Source of the DNA: Streptomyces silvae
GTDB lineage: Bacteria > Actinomycetota > Actinomycetes > Streptomycetales > Streptomycetaceae
Direction: 5' to 3'
Assembly: GCF_016745505.1 (NCBI RefSeq)
Contig: NZ_JAERUC010000063.1
Coordinates: forward strand, 1 to 49,755
Length of the DNA: 49,755 nucleotides
Part shown: one piece after another, positions 7,027 through 14,477 of the stretch
How the letters are laid out: each line of letters starts with the position of its first letter
Position numbering within the stretch: the stretch's first letter is position 1
Notes under the pieces: generated by a model
The model's input: only the letters and a program-made list of their open reading frames with translations
What the model was told of the DNA's origin: nothing
Database searches by the model: none
Position numbers and translations under genes: made by a program

Positions 7027-8718
7027 GTGAGTGATACATCCATGCGACCCCGGAAGCCCTCCGTCCACGCACTGCCGGTCACCGGTGTCCTGCGGCTGAA
7101 CAGCCCCGCGGAGATCTGGTACAAGCCCGCGCTGAGCGTGGTGGTCGCCTCGGCCGTCCCGAACCTGCTGCTCTACTCCCTCGACCGTCTCGACCTCGTC
7201 ATGTACACGATGGCGGGCTCGCTCTGCGCGCTCTACGGGCACAACCTGCCGTACGCCCGGCGGGTCCACACCGTCCTCCGCGTGATCCTGGGGATGGCCG
7301 CGGGACTCGCCGTCGCCCTGGTCGTCGGCTCGCTCACCGACTCGACCGCCGTGCTGATCGCCGTCGGCGCGCTGCTCGCCGCCGTCCAGAAGACCTTCTG
7401 CGACGCGACGCGCATCGGCCCGCCCGGCAACGTCATCTTCGCCTTCGTCACCTCGGCGGCGCTCTTCGCGCCGCAGGAGCTCGGGCAGGTGCCGGGGCAC
7501 ATGGGGCTGATGCTGGCCGCGGGCGCGTTCTCGTGGCTGGTCACCGTCGGTCCGGCCCTGTGGCGCAGGGAGGGGCCCGAACGCCTCGCCACCGCCCGCG
7601 CGCTCGACGCCGCCGCGGCGTACGCGGCGGATCCCGGCCCCCGCACCCGGCACACCGCGGCGGCAGCCGTCCAGGCGGCCTGGCAGTCCCTGCTCGCCGC
7701 CGGGCGCCCCACGGCCGTACGCCAGGAGCTGGAGCGGCTGGTCGTCCACGCCGAGCGGGCCCTCATGACCACGGCGGCCGACGGGGCCGGCCCCGAGGAG
7801 CTGCGCCGTTGGGCCGCCGGGACCCGGGCCCGCGGCCCCGTCCCCTGCCCGCCCCCCGCGCCCGGCACCGTCGAGCAGCTCTTCGGGATCGACGCCGAGC
7901 GGGCCGGGCAGCGGATGCGGCGCGGCCGGCGTGAGGCGCGGCGCAGGCTGCTGCGCGCGCTCGGCCCCGGCTCCCCGGTGCTGCCGGTGGCCTTCCGCAC
8001 CCTCGTCGGGTGCGCCCTGGCCGGCTATGTCTCCTCGGCGCTCGGCGTGGGCCACCCGTACTGGGCGATCGTCACCGCGGCCTCCGTCTACCAGCCCAAC
8101 CTCGTTCTCTCCTGGAGCAGGGCGCTGCAGCGGACCGTAGGCAACCTTCTCGGGGTGCTGGTCTTCGCCGCCGTCATCCCGCTCGCCCGGCTCGACCCGC
8201 TCGCCCTCGTCCTCTGCGTGCTGTTCTTCAACTTCGCCGCCGAGGCCCTGATCACCCGTAACTACTGGCTCGGATCCGTCGCCGTCACCCCGATGGCCCT
8301 GCTCATCCTGGAATTCGGCGGCTTCCAGCCGGCGGGCGAGCTCGTCGCCGACCGCGCCCTGGACACCCTGGTCGGCGTCGCGGTCGGCTTCCTCGCCGCG
8401 ATCGCCGTCACCAACCGCCGGGCCTCCGGCCGCGTGGAACGGGCCCTCGCCGCAGCGGTGGACGCCCGGCACCGCGCCGAGCTGGCGGTCGCCGACCCGG
8501 CGGTCGACACCCTCGTACTCGAAACGGCGCGCAGGAGGCTGACGGCCTCCCTCGTCGAGCTGCGCGACGCCGGTGACGTCGCGTCGGGGGAGTGGTGGCA
8601 ACGCGCCCTGCCCGAGGAAGAGCTGCTGGCCGCCGAGCAGGCAGGACACCGTACGCTCGCGGCGACAGCACAACGGCAGGGGCTGATCACCCTGCCCCCG
8701 GCGAACGGAGCGGTGTGA
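7027..8718 (+). CDS. FUSC-family aromatic-acid exporter-like membrane protein
   Basis: A 563-residue membrane protein with the two-block layout of fusaric-acid-resistance/aromatic-acid exporters. One set of hydrophobic helices lies at about residues 30-180. A soluble, helical, Arg/Ala-rich region of about 140 residues follows. A second hydrophobic block lies at about residues 320-460 (the FUSC_2-like half), then a C-terminal soluble tail. Such proteins export aromatic acids and related toxic organic acids. The GTG at 7027 is preferred because of the -10 placement; an in-frame ATG lies at 7042. Its end overlaps the start of a MarR regulator, so the pair is probably an inducible efflux unit. 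Proximity to the pca genes is suggestive only. Confidence 0.82.
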   Translation: MSDTSMRPRKPSVHALPVTGVLRLNSPAEIWYKPALSVVVASAVPNLLLYSLDRLDLVMYTMAGSLCALYGHNLPYARRVHTVLRVILGMAAGLAVALVVGSLTDSTAVLIAVGALLAAVQKTFCDATRIGPPGNVIFAFVTSAALFAPQELGQVPGHMGLMLAAGAFSWLVTVGPALWRREGPERLATARALDAAAAYAADPGPRTRHTAAAAVQAAWQSLLAAGRPTAVRQELERLVVHAERALMTTAADGAGPEELRRWAAGTRARGPVPCPPPAPGTVEQLFGIDAERAGQRMRRGRREARRRLLRALGPGSPVLPVAFRTLVGCALAGYVSSALGVGHPYWAIVTAASVYQPNLVLSWSRALQRTVGNLLGVLVFAAVIPLARLDPLALVLCVLFFNFAAEALITRNYWLGSVAVTPMALLILEFGGFQPAGELVADRALDTLVGVAVGFLAAIAVTNRRASGRVERALAAAVDARHRAELAVADPAVDTLVLETARRRLTASLVELRDAGDVASGEWWQRALPEEELLAAEQAGHRTLAATAQRQGLITLPPANGAV

Positions 8719-9218
8719 CCGACGACATCGTGGCCTCGGTGGTACGGCAGTGGCAGGCCGTCAGCCCGGGACTCGACACGGAACCGATGGCACTCATTGG
8801 CCGCATCAACCGCTGCGCGGCCCTCCTCCAGCAGGCCGAGGACGCCCCGCTGCGGGCCGCCGGACTCACCCGGGCCGAATTCGACCTGCTCGGCGCGATG
8901 CGGCGCACCGACCGCGAACTCACCCCGGGCGAACTGGCCCGTGAGACCTTCTCGTCCGGGGCCGCCGTCACCAAGCGGCTGCGCGCCCTGCAGGAGTCCG
9001 GTCTGATCCACCGCCGCAGCGACGCCAGGGACCGCAGGGTCGCCCACGTCGGGCTGACGGACGCGGGACGCGACCTGGTCGACCGTCTGCTGCCCGAACA
9101 GCTCGCCTACGAGCGGTCGGTGCTCTCCGGACTCGACGAGAAGACCCGAGGCGCACTCAGCGGACAGCTCGGCGAGCTGCTGGTGCAGCTGGAGGGCCGG
9201 CTCGGCGGCCGCCGCTGA
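8715..9218 (+). CDS. MarR-family transcriptional regulator
   Basis: A 167-residue winged-helix regulator. The HTH and wing occupy about residues 55-125 (TRAEFDLLGAMRRTDRELTP, ETFSSGAAVTKRLRALQESG, RRSDARDRRVAHVGLTDAGR). Flanking helices should form the dimer. I place the start at the GTG at 8715, which shares GTGA with the FUSC stop and implies translational coupling; the frame is open further upstream but only inside the FUSC gene. It most likely controls the FUSC operon from the AT-rich site before 7027. Its ligand is unknown; aromatic acids are a reasonable guess. Confidence 0.87.
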   Translation: MTDDIVASVVRQWQAVSPGLDTEPMALIGRINRCAALLQQAEDAPLRAAGLTRAEFDLLGAMRRTDRELTPGELARETFSSGAAVTKRLRALQESGLIHRRSDARDRRVAHVGLTDAGRDLVDRLLPEQLAYERSVLSGLDEKTRGALSGQLGELLVQLEGRLGGRR

Positions 9219-9261
9219 CCCGGACCGAGCACCGCCCCCGGCCTCACCGAGAGTGAGCGGT

Positions 9262-9369
9262 TCACGGGCGGCCGGCCGAGGTGGCGCCGCCAGCTCCCGC
9301 CGCCTCCGGCCGGAGGCGCGGTGGGGTGGATTCCGCGCCGTAGCGCTCGTACATCCGTACGTCGCTCAC
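9262..9369 (-). CDS. Possible 35-residue small protein
   Basis: A GTG start at 9369 is preceded by GAAAGGAG at ideal spacing, the best ribosome binding site in this gap. The 35-codon product begins MSDVRMYERYGAESTPP and ends in an Ala/Gly-rich tail; it has no membrane segment. About 30 of 35 codons end in G or C. The direct repeat TTCGATC-CGA-TTCGATC (9382-9398) overlaps its leader. It lies between the MarR gene and the conservon, on the opposite strand. I do not recognise a family, and its existence rests on the ribosome binding site and codon bias. Confidence 0.45.
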   Translation of the reverse strand: MSDVRMYERYGAESTPPRLRPEAAGAGGATSAGRP

Positions 9370-9811
9370 GGATCTGCTCCTTTCGATCCGATTCGATCAC
9401 ATGTGCCCTTGTCCCGCTCTGCGGGGCAGGGGTATTCGTGCGTATCAGCGGTTCTCGCTCGCTTGTGCGCACTATTTCTTGTTGCTGCTGGAGATTGACC
9501 CTGTCCGGCGAGCGTCGCCTCCGCCTCTCTGTCCCATGGAGAGGGACAGGTGGGTCTGCTTTCTCCCGATTCCCTCACGGCGTCACTCCCCGCGCACGCG
9601 CGACGTCGGTGAGTGCGAAAACTGGCGAGTGTATTACTGCGAGCGTGCTCGCGCAGGGGGTTGGGCGAATATGCCGAAGCACTGTTCTGATCTGGTTAGG
9701 CTCACGCGCAGTGAAGCCGAGTTGATATGAATTCGAGCGCTTGTACACACCTATGCGTGCAAGTGCGTGTACCTCCCGAATACTTCCCGAATCAACCGCC
9801 AGAGGGTTTAG
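9370..9811. other. Non-coding region upstream of the conservon
   Basis: No convincing gene is seen on either strand. It is less GC-rich than its surroundings. It holds a 7-bp hairpin CTGTCCC/GGGACAG (9529-9549) and an inverted repeat GTACAC/GTGTAC (9743-9748 and 9767-9772). The latter lies close to the conservon start and could be an operator. Possible -35 and -10 fragments (TTGACC at 9495, TAGGCT at 9697) are not paired well enough to call a promoter. Confidence 0.5.
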
Positions 9812-11446
9812 ATGGTCCGTGTTGAATCACCGCCGACCAAAAGAGACATCCCCGTAGTGCGCGCCGCACTCCTGCCCGTCGTGCTGATGGCTGGTGCGAC
9901 GGCGGCCGGCGCGGTGCCGGTCACGGGGGCCACGAGGGCGGCAGTCGTCTGGTGCGGAGCGTTCGCCACCGTCGTGGTCGCCACGCTCACCGTCGTGCTG
10001 AACCGCCGCCGCCGGGCGATGCACGTCCAGCGCGCCGCGTACGAACAGCGCATCGCCTACCTGGAACACCGCATCGCCTCGTACGACCAGGAGACGGAGC
10101 GGCTCAGCAAGGAGCTCCTGCCCGCCGCGATCCGCAGGCTGCGCGCCAGCAACTCGCCGCAGGAGGTGATGCGCGACGTCGTCGACGCGGACGCGTCGTA
10201 CCGCAACCTCCCCAAGGCACAACGCGCCCTGGTCCTCCAGGTCCTCGACATCATCGACAACGAGGAGGCGATGCGTGACTCCGCGCAGCGCGCCTTCGTC
10301 AGCGTCGCGCGCCGCGTCCAGGCCATCGTCCACCGGCAGGCCAGTGAGCTCCGGGAGATGGAGGACCACCACGGCCGCAACCCCGATGTGTTCGACGACC
10401 TGCTCCGCATCGACCACGGCACCGCGCTGATCGGGCGGCTCGCCGACTCCATCGCCGTGCTCGGCGGCGCCCGCCCCAGCCGCCAGTGGCCCAAGGCCGT
10501 ACCGCTGTTCAGCGTGCTGCGCGGCGCCATGTCCCGGATCCTGGAGTACCAGCGCGTCGATCTGCACTCGATCGCCAAGGTCGCCATCGTCGGCACCGCG
10601 GTCGAGCCGCTCATCCACGCCTGTGCCGAACTCCTCGACAACGCGACGCGCTACTCGCCGCCGCAGACCCGGGTGCACGTCACCGCGGTCGAGGTGCAGA
10701 CCGGCATCGCCATCGAGATCGAGGACGGCGGCGTCAGCCTCAGCGAGGAGGCCCGGGTCAGGGCCGAGAACATGCTCGCCCAGGCCCAGGCCGGCATCAA
10801 CATGAACGACCTCGGGGAGTCCCCGCGGCTCGGCATGGCCGTGGTCGGACGCCTCGCCCGCATGTACCAACTCCAGGTCTCCCTCCGCCAGTCCGCGTAC
10901 GGAGGGGTCCGCGCCGTACTCATCGTGCCGCGCGACATGATCACCACCGGCCCGGCCCCCGGCATCGCGCACGGCATCGGCGCCACCTCGCGGCCGCAGA
11001 GCTCGCTCGACATGTCGCAGATGCAGCACGTCGTCCCGCCGCGCGGCAAGCACAAGGCGCGCCCCGCCGCGACCGGGCCCGTCCCGTCGCTCGCGTCCTC
11101 CGCCCCCACCCCCGCACCGGCCCCGGCGGCGTCCGCCACACGGCCCGCAGCCCCCGCGGCGGCCATGGGCGACGACGAGATCGTCGTGACCGAGTGGACC
11201 GAGGGCGGACTCCCGCAGCGCCGCAGCCGCGGGCGCGCGCCCCTCGGCTCGCACAACCTCCCGCAGCAGTCCGCGCCGGCCACGGAGCCCGCCGCGCGCA
11301 ACGGGCACAACGGACAGGGCGGGGGCGGCTCGGCACCGCCCGGTCTCTGGCTGGAGGCCTTCACCCAGGCCGTCAACGGTGTGCCCAAGGAGCCGAAGCA
11401 CGACACAGACTCTGACGACGTGTGGGACAAGGGAGACGAGAAGTGA
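9812..11446 (+). CDS. cvnA: Conservon sensor-kinase-like ATPase (CvnA)
   Basis: A 544-residue protein. Two membrane helices at about 16-36 and 43-64 are followed by a coiled-coil-like region, then a GHKL ATP-binding domain. Its N-box ELLDNATRYSPP places Asn277, and a G-box-like GMAVVGRLA lies near residue 340. The C-terminal 170 residues are Pro/Ala-rich and probably disordered. A canonical phospho-acceptor His motif is not evident. In conservons, CvnA forms a membrane complex with the Roadblock, DUF742 and GTPase proteins, analogous to eukaryotic G-protein signalling. The ATG is preceded by AGAGGG. Its stop overlaps cvnB (GTGA). Confidence 0.92.
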   Translation: MVRVESPPTKRDIPVVRAALLPVVLMAGATAAGAVPVTGATRAAVVWCGAFATVVVATLTVVLNRRRRAMHVQRAAYEQRIAYLEHRIASYDQETERLSKELLPAAIRRLRASNSPQEVMRDVVDADASYRNLPKAQRALVLQVLDIIDNEEAMRDSAQRAFVSVARRVQAIVHRQASELREMEDHHGRNPDVFDDLLRIDHGTALIGRLADSIAVLGGARPSRQWPKAVPLFSVLRGAMSRILEYQRVDLHSIAKVAIVGTAVEPLIHACAELLDNATRYSPPQTRVHVTAVEVQTGIAIEIEDGGVSLSEEARVRAENMLAQAQAGINMNDLGESPRLGMAVVGRLARMYQLQVSLRQSAYGGVRAVLIVPRDMITTGPAPGIAHGIGATSRPQSSLDMSQMQHVVPPRGKHKARPAATGPVPSLASSAPTPAPAPAASATRPAAPAAAMGDDEIVVTEWTEGGLPQRRSRGRAPLGSHNLPQQSAPATEPAARNGHNGQGGGGSAPPGLWLEAFTQAVNGVPKEPKHDTDSDDVWDKGDEK

Positions 11447-11850
11447 TCCAGCAGCGGGGAAACATGGACTGGATGCTCAAGGAACTGGCCGACGACGTAC
11501 CGAGCATCCACCAGATCGTGGTGCTCTCCGCCGACGGCCTCCGCATCGCCCGGCACGGCGGCGACCCCGACGTCGCCGACCGTCTCGCCGCCGCCTGCGC
11601 CGGACTGCAGAGCCTGGCCGCCGCCGTCGCCACCGAGATCCCCTACAGCGACGGCCTGATGAAGCTCGTCGTCATCGAGGTCACCGGAGGGTTCTTCTAC
11701 CTGATGGCGGCGGGCGCCGGCGCCTACCTCGCGGTCCTGGCCGGCGAGACGGTGGACGCGGGACTGGTGGGCGCGCGCATGCGCGACATGGTCGTCCGTA
11801 TCGGCGCGCACCTGACGAGTCCTCCGCGCCACGACGGGCAGGCCGGATGA
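11443..11850 (+). CDS. cvnB: Conservon Roadblock/LC7 protein (CvnB)
   Basis: A 135-residue Roadblock/LC7 domain protein beginning IQQRGNMDWMLKELADDVP, the family's characteristic N-terminus. It then has the alternating core IVVLSADGLRIARHGG and FFYLMAAGAGAYLAVL. Roadblock proteins act as partners of small GTPases; CvnB dimers bind CvnD in the conservon model. The GTG at 11443 overlaps the cvnA stop and follows GGGAG; an ATG at 11464 is an alternative. Its stop overlaps the cvnC start by 4 nt. Confidence 0.92.
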   Translation: MIQQRGNMDWMLKELADDVPSIHQIVVLSADGLRIARHGGDPDVADRLAAACAGLQSLAAAVATEIPYSDGLMKLVVIEVTGGFFYLMAAGAGAYLAVLAGETVDAGLVGARMRDMVVRIGAHLTSPPRHDGQAG

Positions 11851-12215
11851 GTCCTCCCCGACGAGAACGCCGAAAGGCCGACCCGGCGCTGAGCGACCCG
11901 GAACGGCTGTACGTGATCACCGGCGCCCCCGACGGCGAACGAGCGGCACTGGACCTCGTCACGATGGTCGTGGCTCAGGCCGAGCCGTCGCCCATGGTCC
12001 AGCCCGAGCAGGCCGCGATCCTGCGGCTCTGCAAGGCGCCGTTGTCCGTCGCCGAGATCTCGGCCTATCTGAGCCTCCCCTTCAGCGTGGTCACCTCGCT
12101 CCTGACAGAACTCCTGGCGACCGAACTGGTCGAATCGCGCGCGCCCGTCGTCCGCGCCTCGCTCCCGGACCGGTCCCTTCTCGAAGCGGTGATGCATGGA
12201 CTTCAGAAGCTCTGA
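11847..12215 (+). CDS. cvnC: Conservon DUF742 protein (CvnC)
   Basis: A 122-residue DUF742 protein. After a basic N-terminus it shows LYVITGAP, the central region VQPEQAAILRLCKAPLSVAE and a predicted winged-helix core (LSLPFSVVTSLLTELLATELV). The family always accompanies conservon GTPases, and its exact role is unresolved. The ATG overlaps the cvnB stop (ATGA). The 3' end overlaps cvnD by 20 nt, as is common in conservons. Confidence 0.92.
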   Translation: MSPPRRERRKADPALSDPERLYVITGAPDGERAALDLVTMVVAQAEPSPMVQPEQAAILRLCKAPLSVAEISAYLSLPFSVVTSLLTELLATELVESRAPVVRASLPDRSLLEAVMHGLQKL

Positions 12216-12810
12216 CACGATCACGGGCCCCCGCAGCGAGGACGTCCTTCCCAGTACGGCCACGGCCGCGGTGAAGGTCGTCGTCGTGGGCGGGTTCGGG
12301 GTCGGCAAGACGACCATGGTCGGCTCGGTGAGCGAGATCCGGCCCCTGACGACCGAAGAGACCATGACCCAGGCCGGGGTCGGCGTGGACGACAACGTGG
12401 GTGTGGAGACCAAGACCGCCACCACCGTCGCCATGGACTTCGGCCGGATCAGTCTCAGCGAGGAACTGATCCTCTATCTGTTCGGCACCCCCGGCCAGGA
12501 GCGCTTCTGGTTCCTCTGGAACGGCCTCTTCGAAGGCGCACTCGGAGCCGTCGTCCTCATCGACACCCGGCGGCTCCAGGTCAGCTTCGACGTCATCGGC
12601 AGGCTGGAGGAGCGCGGTGTGCCGTTCGTCGTCGCCGTCAACACCTTCCCCGACGCGCCGCACCACCCGGTCGAAGCCCTGCGCGCCGCCCTGGACCTGT
12701 CGGACGAGGTCCCGATGATCGACTGCGACGCCCGGCTGCGCACCTCCAGCCGCGATGTGCTGATGACCCTGATGCGCTACCTGCACCGACTCGCGGTGCC
12801 GCTCGCCTGA
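12196..12810 (+). CDS. cvnD: Conservon small GTPase (CvnD)
   Basis: A 204-residue ATP/GTP-binding protein of the MglA/Ras-like conservon class. It has a P-loop GGFGVGKTT (32-40), G3-like FGTPGQERF (97-104), and NTFP (149-152) where Ras proteins have NKxD. That substitution is usual in this family as I know it. It is the switch component of the conservon and should cycle between nucleotide states under CvnA/CvnB control. The ATG at 12196 lies within the end of cvnC. An 83-nt gap separates it from the P450 gene, which has its own ribosome binding site but the same orientation and no terminator between. Confidence 0.93.
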   Translation: MDFRSSDTITGPRSEDVLPSTATAAVKVVVVGGFGVGKTTMVGSVSEIRPLTTEETMTQAGVGVDDNVGVETKTATTVAMDFGRISLSEELILYLFGTPGQERFWFLWNGLFEGALGAVVLIDTRRLQVSFDVIGRLEERGVPFVVAVNTFPDAPHHPVEALRAALDLSDEVPMIDCDARLRTSSRDVLMTLMRYLHRLAVPLA

Positions 12811-12893
12811 CGGCGGCCCCTCTGCCTCCCGAACGGGCCCTGTCCCCACGCGCCCGGTCCCGGAACGGCCGGACCCCTTTACCTGGAGCCACT

Positions 12894-14402
12894 GTGACAA
12901 CCCCCTTCCAGCATGAACCCGGAGCGGCCACCGGTCCGGTGCCACCCCCGCAATGCCCCGCGCACGGCATGGGCATCGGCCCCGGCGGACTGCGCCGGCT
13001 GTACGGCCCGGAGGCCGAGGCGGACCCCGCGGGCCTGTACGAGAAGCTGCGCGCCGAACACGGCCCGGTGGCGCCGGTCCTGCTGCACGAGGACGTCCCC
13101 GCCTGGCTGGTGCTCGGCCACAGCGAGAACCTCCACATGACGCGCACCCCCTCGCAGTTCTCCCGCGACTCGCGGCGGTGGCGTGGCCTCCAGGACGGCA
13201 GCGTGGCCCCCGACCACCCGCTCGCCCCGCTCTTCACCTGGCAGCCGGTGTGCTCCTTCGCCGAAGGCGCCGAGCACGAACGGCTGCGCGGCGCGGTCAC
13301 CGACAGCATGGCGCGCATCGACACCCGCGGCGTCCGCCGTCACATCAACCGGTACAGCAACCGGCTCGTCAACGACTTCTGCCGGGAAGGCCGGGTCGAG
13401 CTGGTCAGCCAGTTCGCCGAGCGGCTCCCCATGATGGTGATGTGCGCCATCATCGGCATGCCCGAGGAGTACAACGACCGTCTGGTGCAGGCCGCCCGTG
13501 ACATGACACGGGGCTCGGAGACCGCCGTCGCGAGCAACGCCTATGTGATCGGCGCGCTCGACCGGCTGGTCCAGCGCCGCCGTGAGGCGCCGGCCGAGGA
13601 CTTCGCCACCTGGCTGGTCGAGCACCCCGCCGGTCTCACCGACAAGGAGGTCAGCGAGCACCTGCGGGTGGTCCTGATCGTCGCGTACGAGACCACCACC
13701 AACCTGATCGCCAACGTGCTGCGGATGGTCCTCACGGATCCCAGGTTCCGGGCCAGGCTCAGCGGCGGGCACATGACCGTGCCCGAGGCGGTCGAGCAGA
13801 CGCTCTGGGACGAGCCGCCCTTCACCTCCGTCCTCGGCCGCTGGGCGGTCGGTGACACCGAGCTCGGCGGGCAGCAGATCAAGGCGGGCGACGCGCTGAT
13901 CGTCGGGATCGCACCGGCCAACACGGACCCCGCCGTACGGCCCGACCTCAGCGTCAGCATGGAGGGCAACCGGGCCCACCTGGCATTCAGCAGCGGCCCC
14001 CACGAGTGCCCCGGCCAGGACATCGGGCGCGCCATCGCCGATGTCGGGGTCGACGCCCTGCTGATGCGCCTGCCCGACCTCGAACTCGCCGTCGACGAGG
14101 AGAAGCTGATCTGGGCGGGGAACTTCATGTCGCGCCACCTGGTCGACCTGCCGGCGGGCTTCGCGCCCACCGCGCAGCAGGAGATCGACGCCGAACCGCT
14201 GCCGGCGGTGGCAAGGTCCCGGCCGCAGGCCGGCTGGGAGGTCTCCTCACCCGCCGCCCCGCGCACCCCGATGCCCGCCCCCGCGGGCCCGCACCCGCCC
14301 GAGCCGTACGCGGAGCCCGGGGAGGGAGCCGTCATCCCGGCGCAGCGCGGCGGCCCGGCGAAGGTCTGGCGTTCCGTCGTGCGGTGGTGGAACGGCCACT
14401 GA
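12894..14402 (+). CDS. Conservon-linked cytochrome P450, CYP157-like, lacking the ExxR arginine
   Basis: A 502-residue P450. The heme-binding loop is FSSGPHECPGQDI, with thiolate Cys372. The oxygen-activation motif in the I-helix is AYETTT (264-269), so the acid-alcohol pair is Glu266-Thr267. The K-helix, where nearly all P450s have ExxR, instead reads E301-Q-T-L-W305. Streptomyces CYP157 members are reported with EQSLW at this place, so I read this as a CYP157-family enzyme, the RarE-like fifth conservon gene. The last 80 residues are Pro-rich and beyond the usual P450 end. The GTG is preceded by CTGGAG. Substrate and redox partner are unknown. No CYP156 neighbour follows. Confidence 0.9.
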   Translation: MTTPFQHEPGAATGPVPPPQCPAHGMGIGPGGLRRLYGPEAEADPAGLYEKLRAEHGPVAPVLLHEDVPAWLVLGHSENLHMTRTPSQFSRDSRRWRGLQDGSVAPDHPLAPLFTWQPVCSFAEGAEHERLRGAVTDSMARIDTRGVRRHINRYSNRLVNDFCREGRVELVSQFAERLPMMVMCAIIGMPEEYNDRLVQAARDMTRGSETAVASNAYVIGALDRLVQRRREAPAEDFATWLVEHPAGLTDKEVSEHLRVVLIVAYETTTNLIANVLRMVLTDPRFRARLSGGHMTVPEAVEQTLWDEPPFTSVLGRWAVGDTELGGQQIKAGDALIVGIAPANTDPAVRPDLSVSMEGNRAHLAFSSGPHECPGQDIGRAIADVGVDALLMRLPDLELAVDEEKLIWAGNFMSRHLVDLPAGFAPTAQQEIDAEPLPAVARSRPQAGWEVSSPAAPRTPMPAPAGPHPPEPYAEPGEGAVIPAQRGGPAKVWRSVVRWWNGH

Positions 14403-14415
14403 CCCCCACGCCGTA

Positions 14416-14451
14416 CCCGTCGCCCCGGCCCCCCGGGTCCGGGGCGACGGG
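14416..14451 (+). terminator. Terminator of the conservon operon
   Basis: CCCGTCGCCCCGG (14416-14428) pairs perfectly with CCGGGGCGACGGG (14439-14451) around a 10-nt loop. It lies 13 nt after the P450 stop, without a U-run. Confidence 0.75.
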
Positions 14452-14463
14452 CGTCCCGCCCCG

Positions 14464-14469
14464 TACCAT
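14464..14469 (+). promoter_or_regulatory. -10 element of a leaderless GH4 transcript
   Basis: TACCAT ends 8 nt before the GTG at 14478. No Shine-Dalgarno sequence is present. It directly follows the conservon terminator, so the glycosidase gene is a separate transcription unit. Confidence 0.45.
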
Positions 14470-14477
14470 CGATCAGC

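Noticed and set aside
6916..8673. 585-codon minus-strand frame opposite the FUSC gene
   Set aside because: Gly/Arg/Asp-rich antisense shadow. The plus strand encodes a clear membrane protein.
5546..9218. Aromatic gene island gained by transfer
   Set aside because: GC content and codon use match the rest of the window and no mobility gene or flanking repeat is present.
9827..11401. 524-codon minus-strand frame opposite cvnA
   Set aside because: Antisense shadow; cvnA is a well-supported conservon gene with overlap to cvnB.
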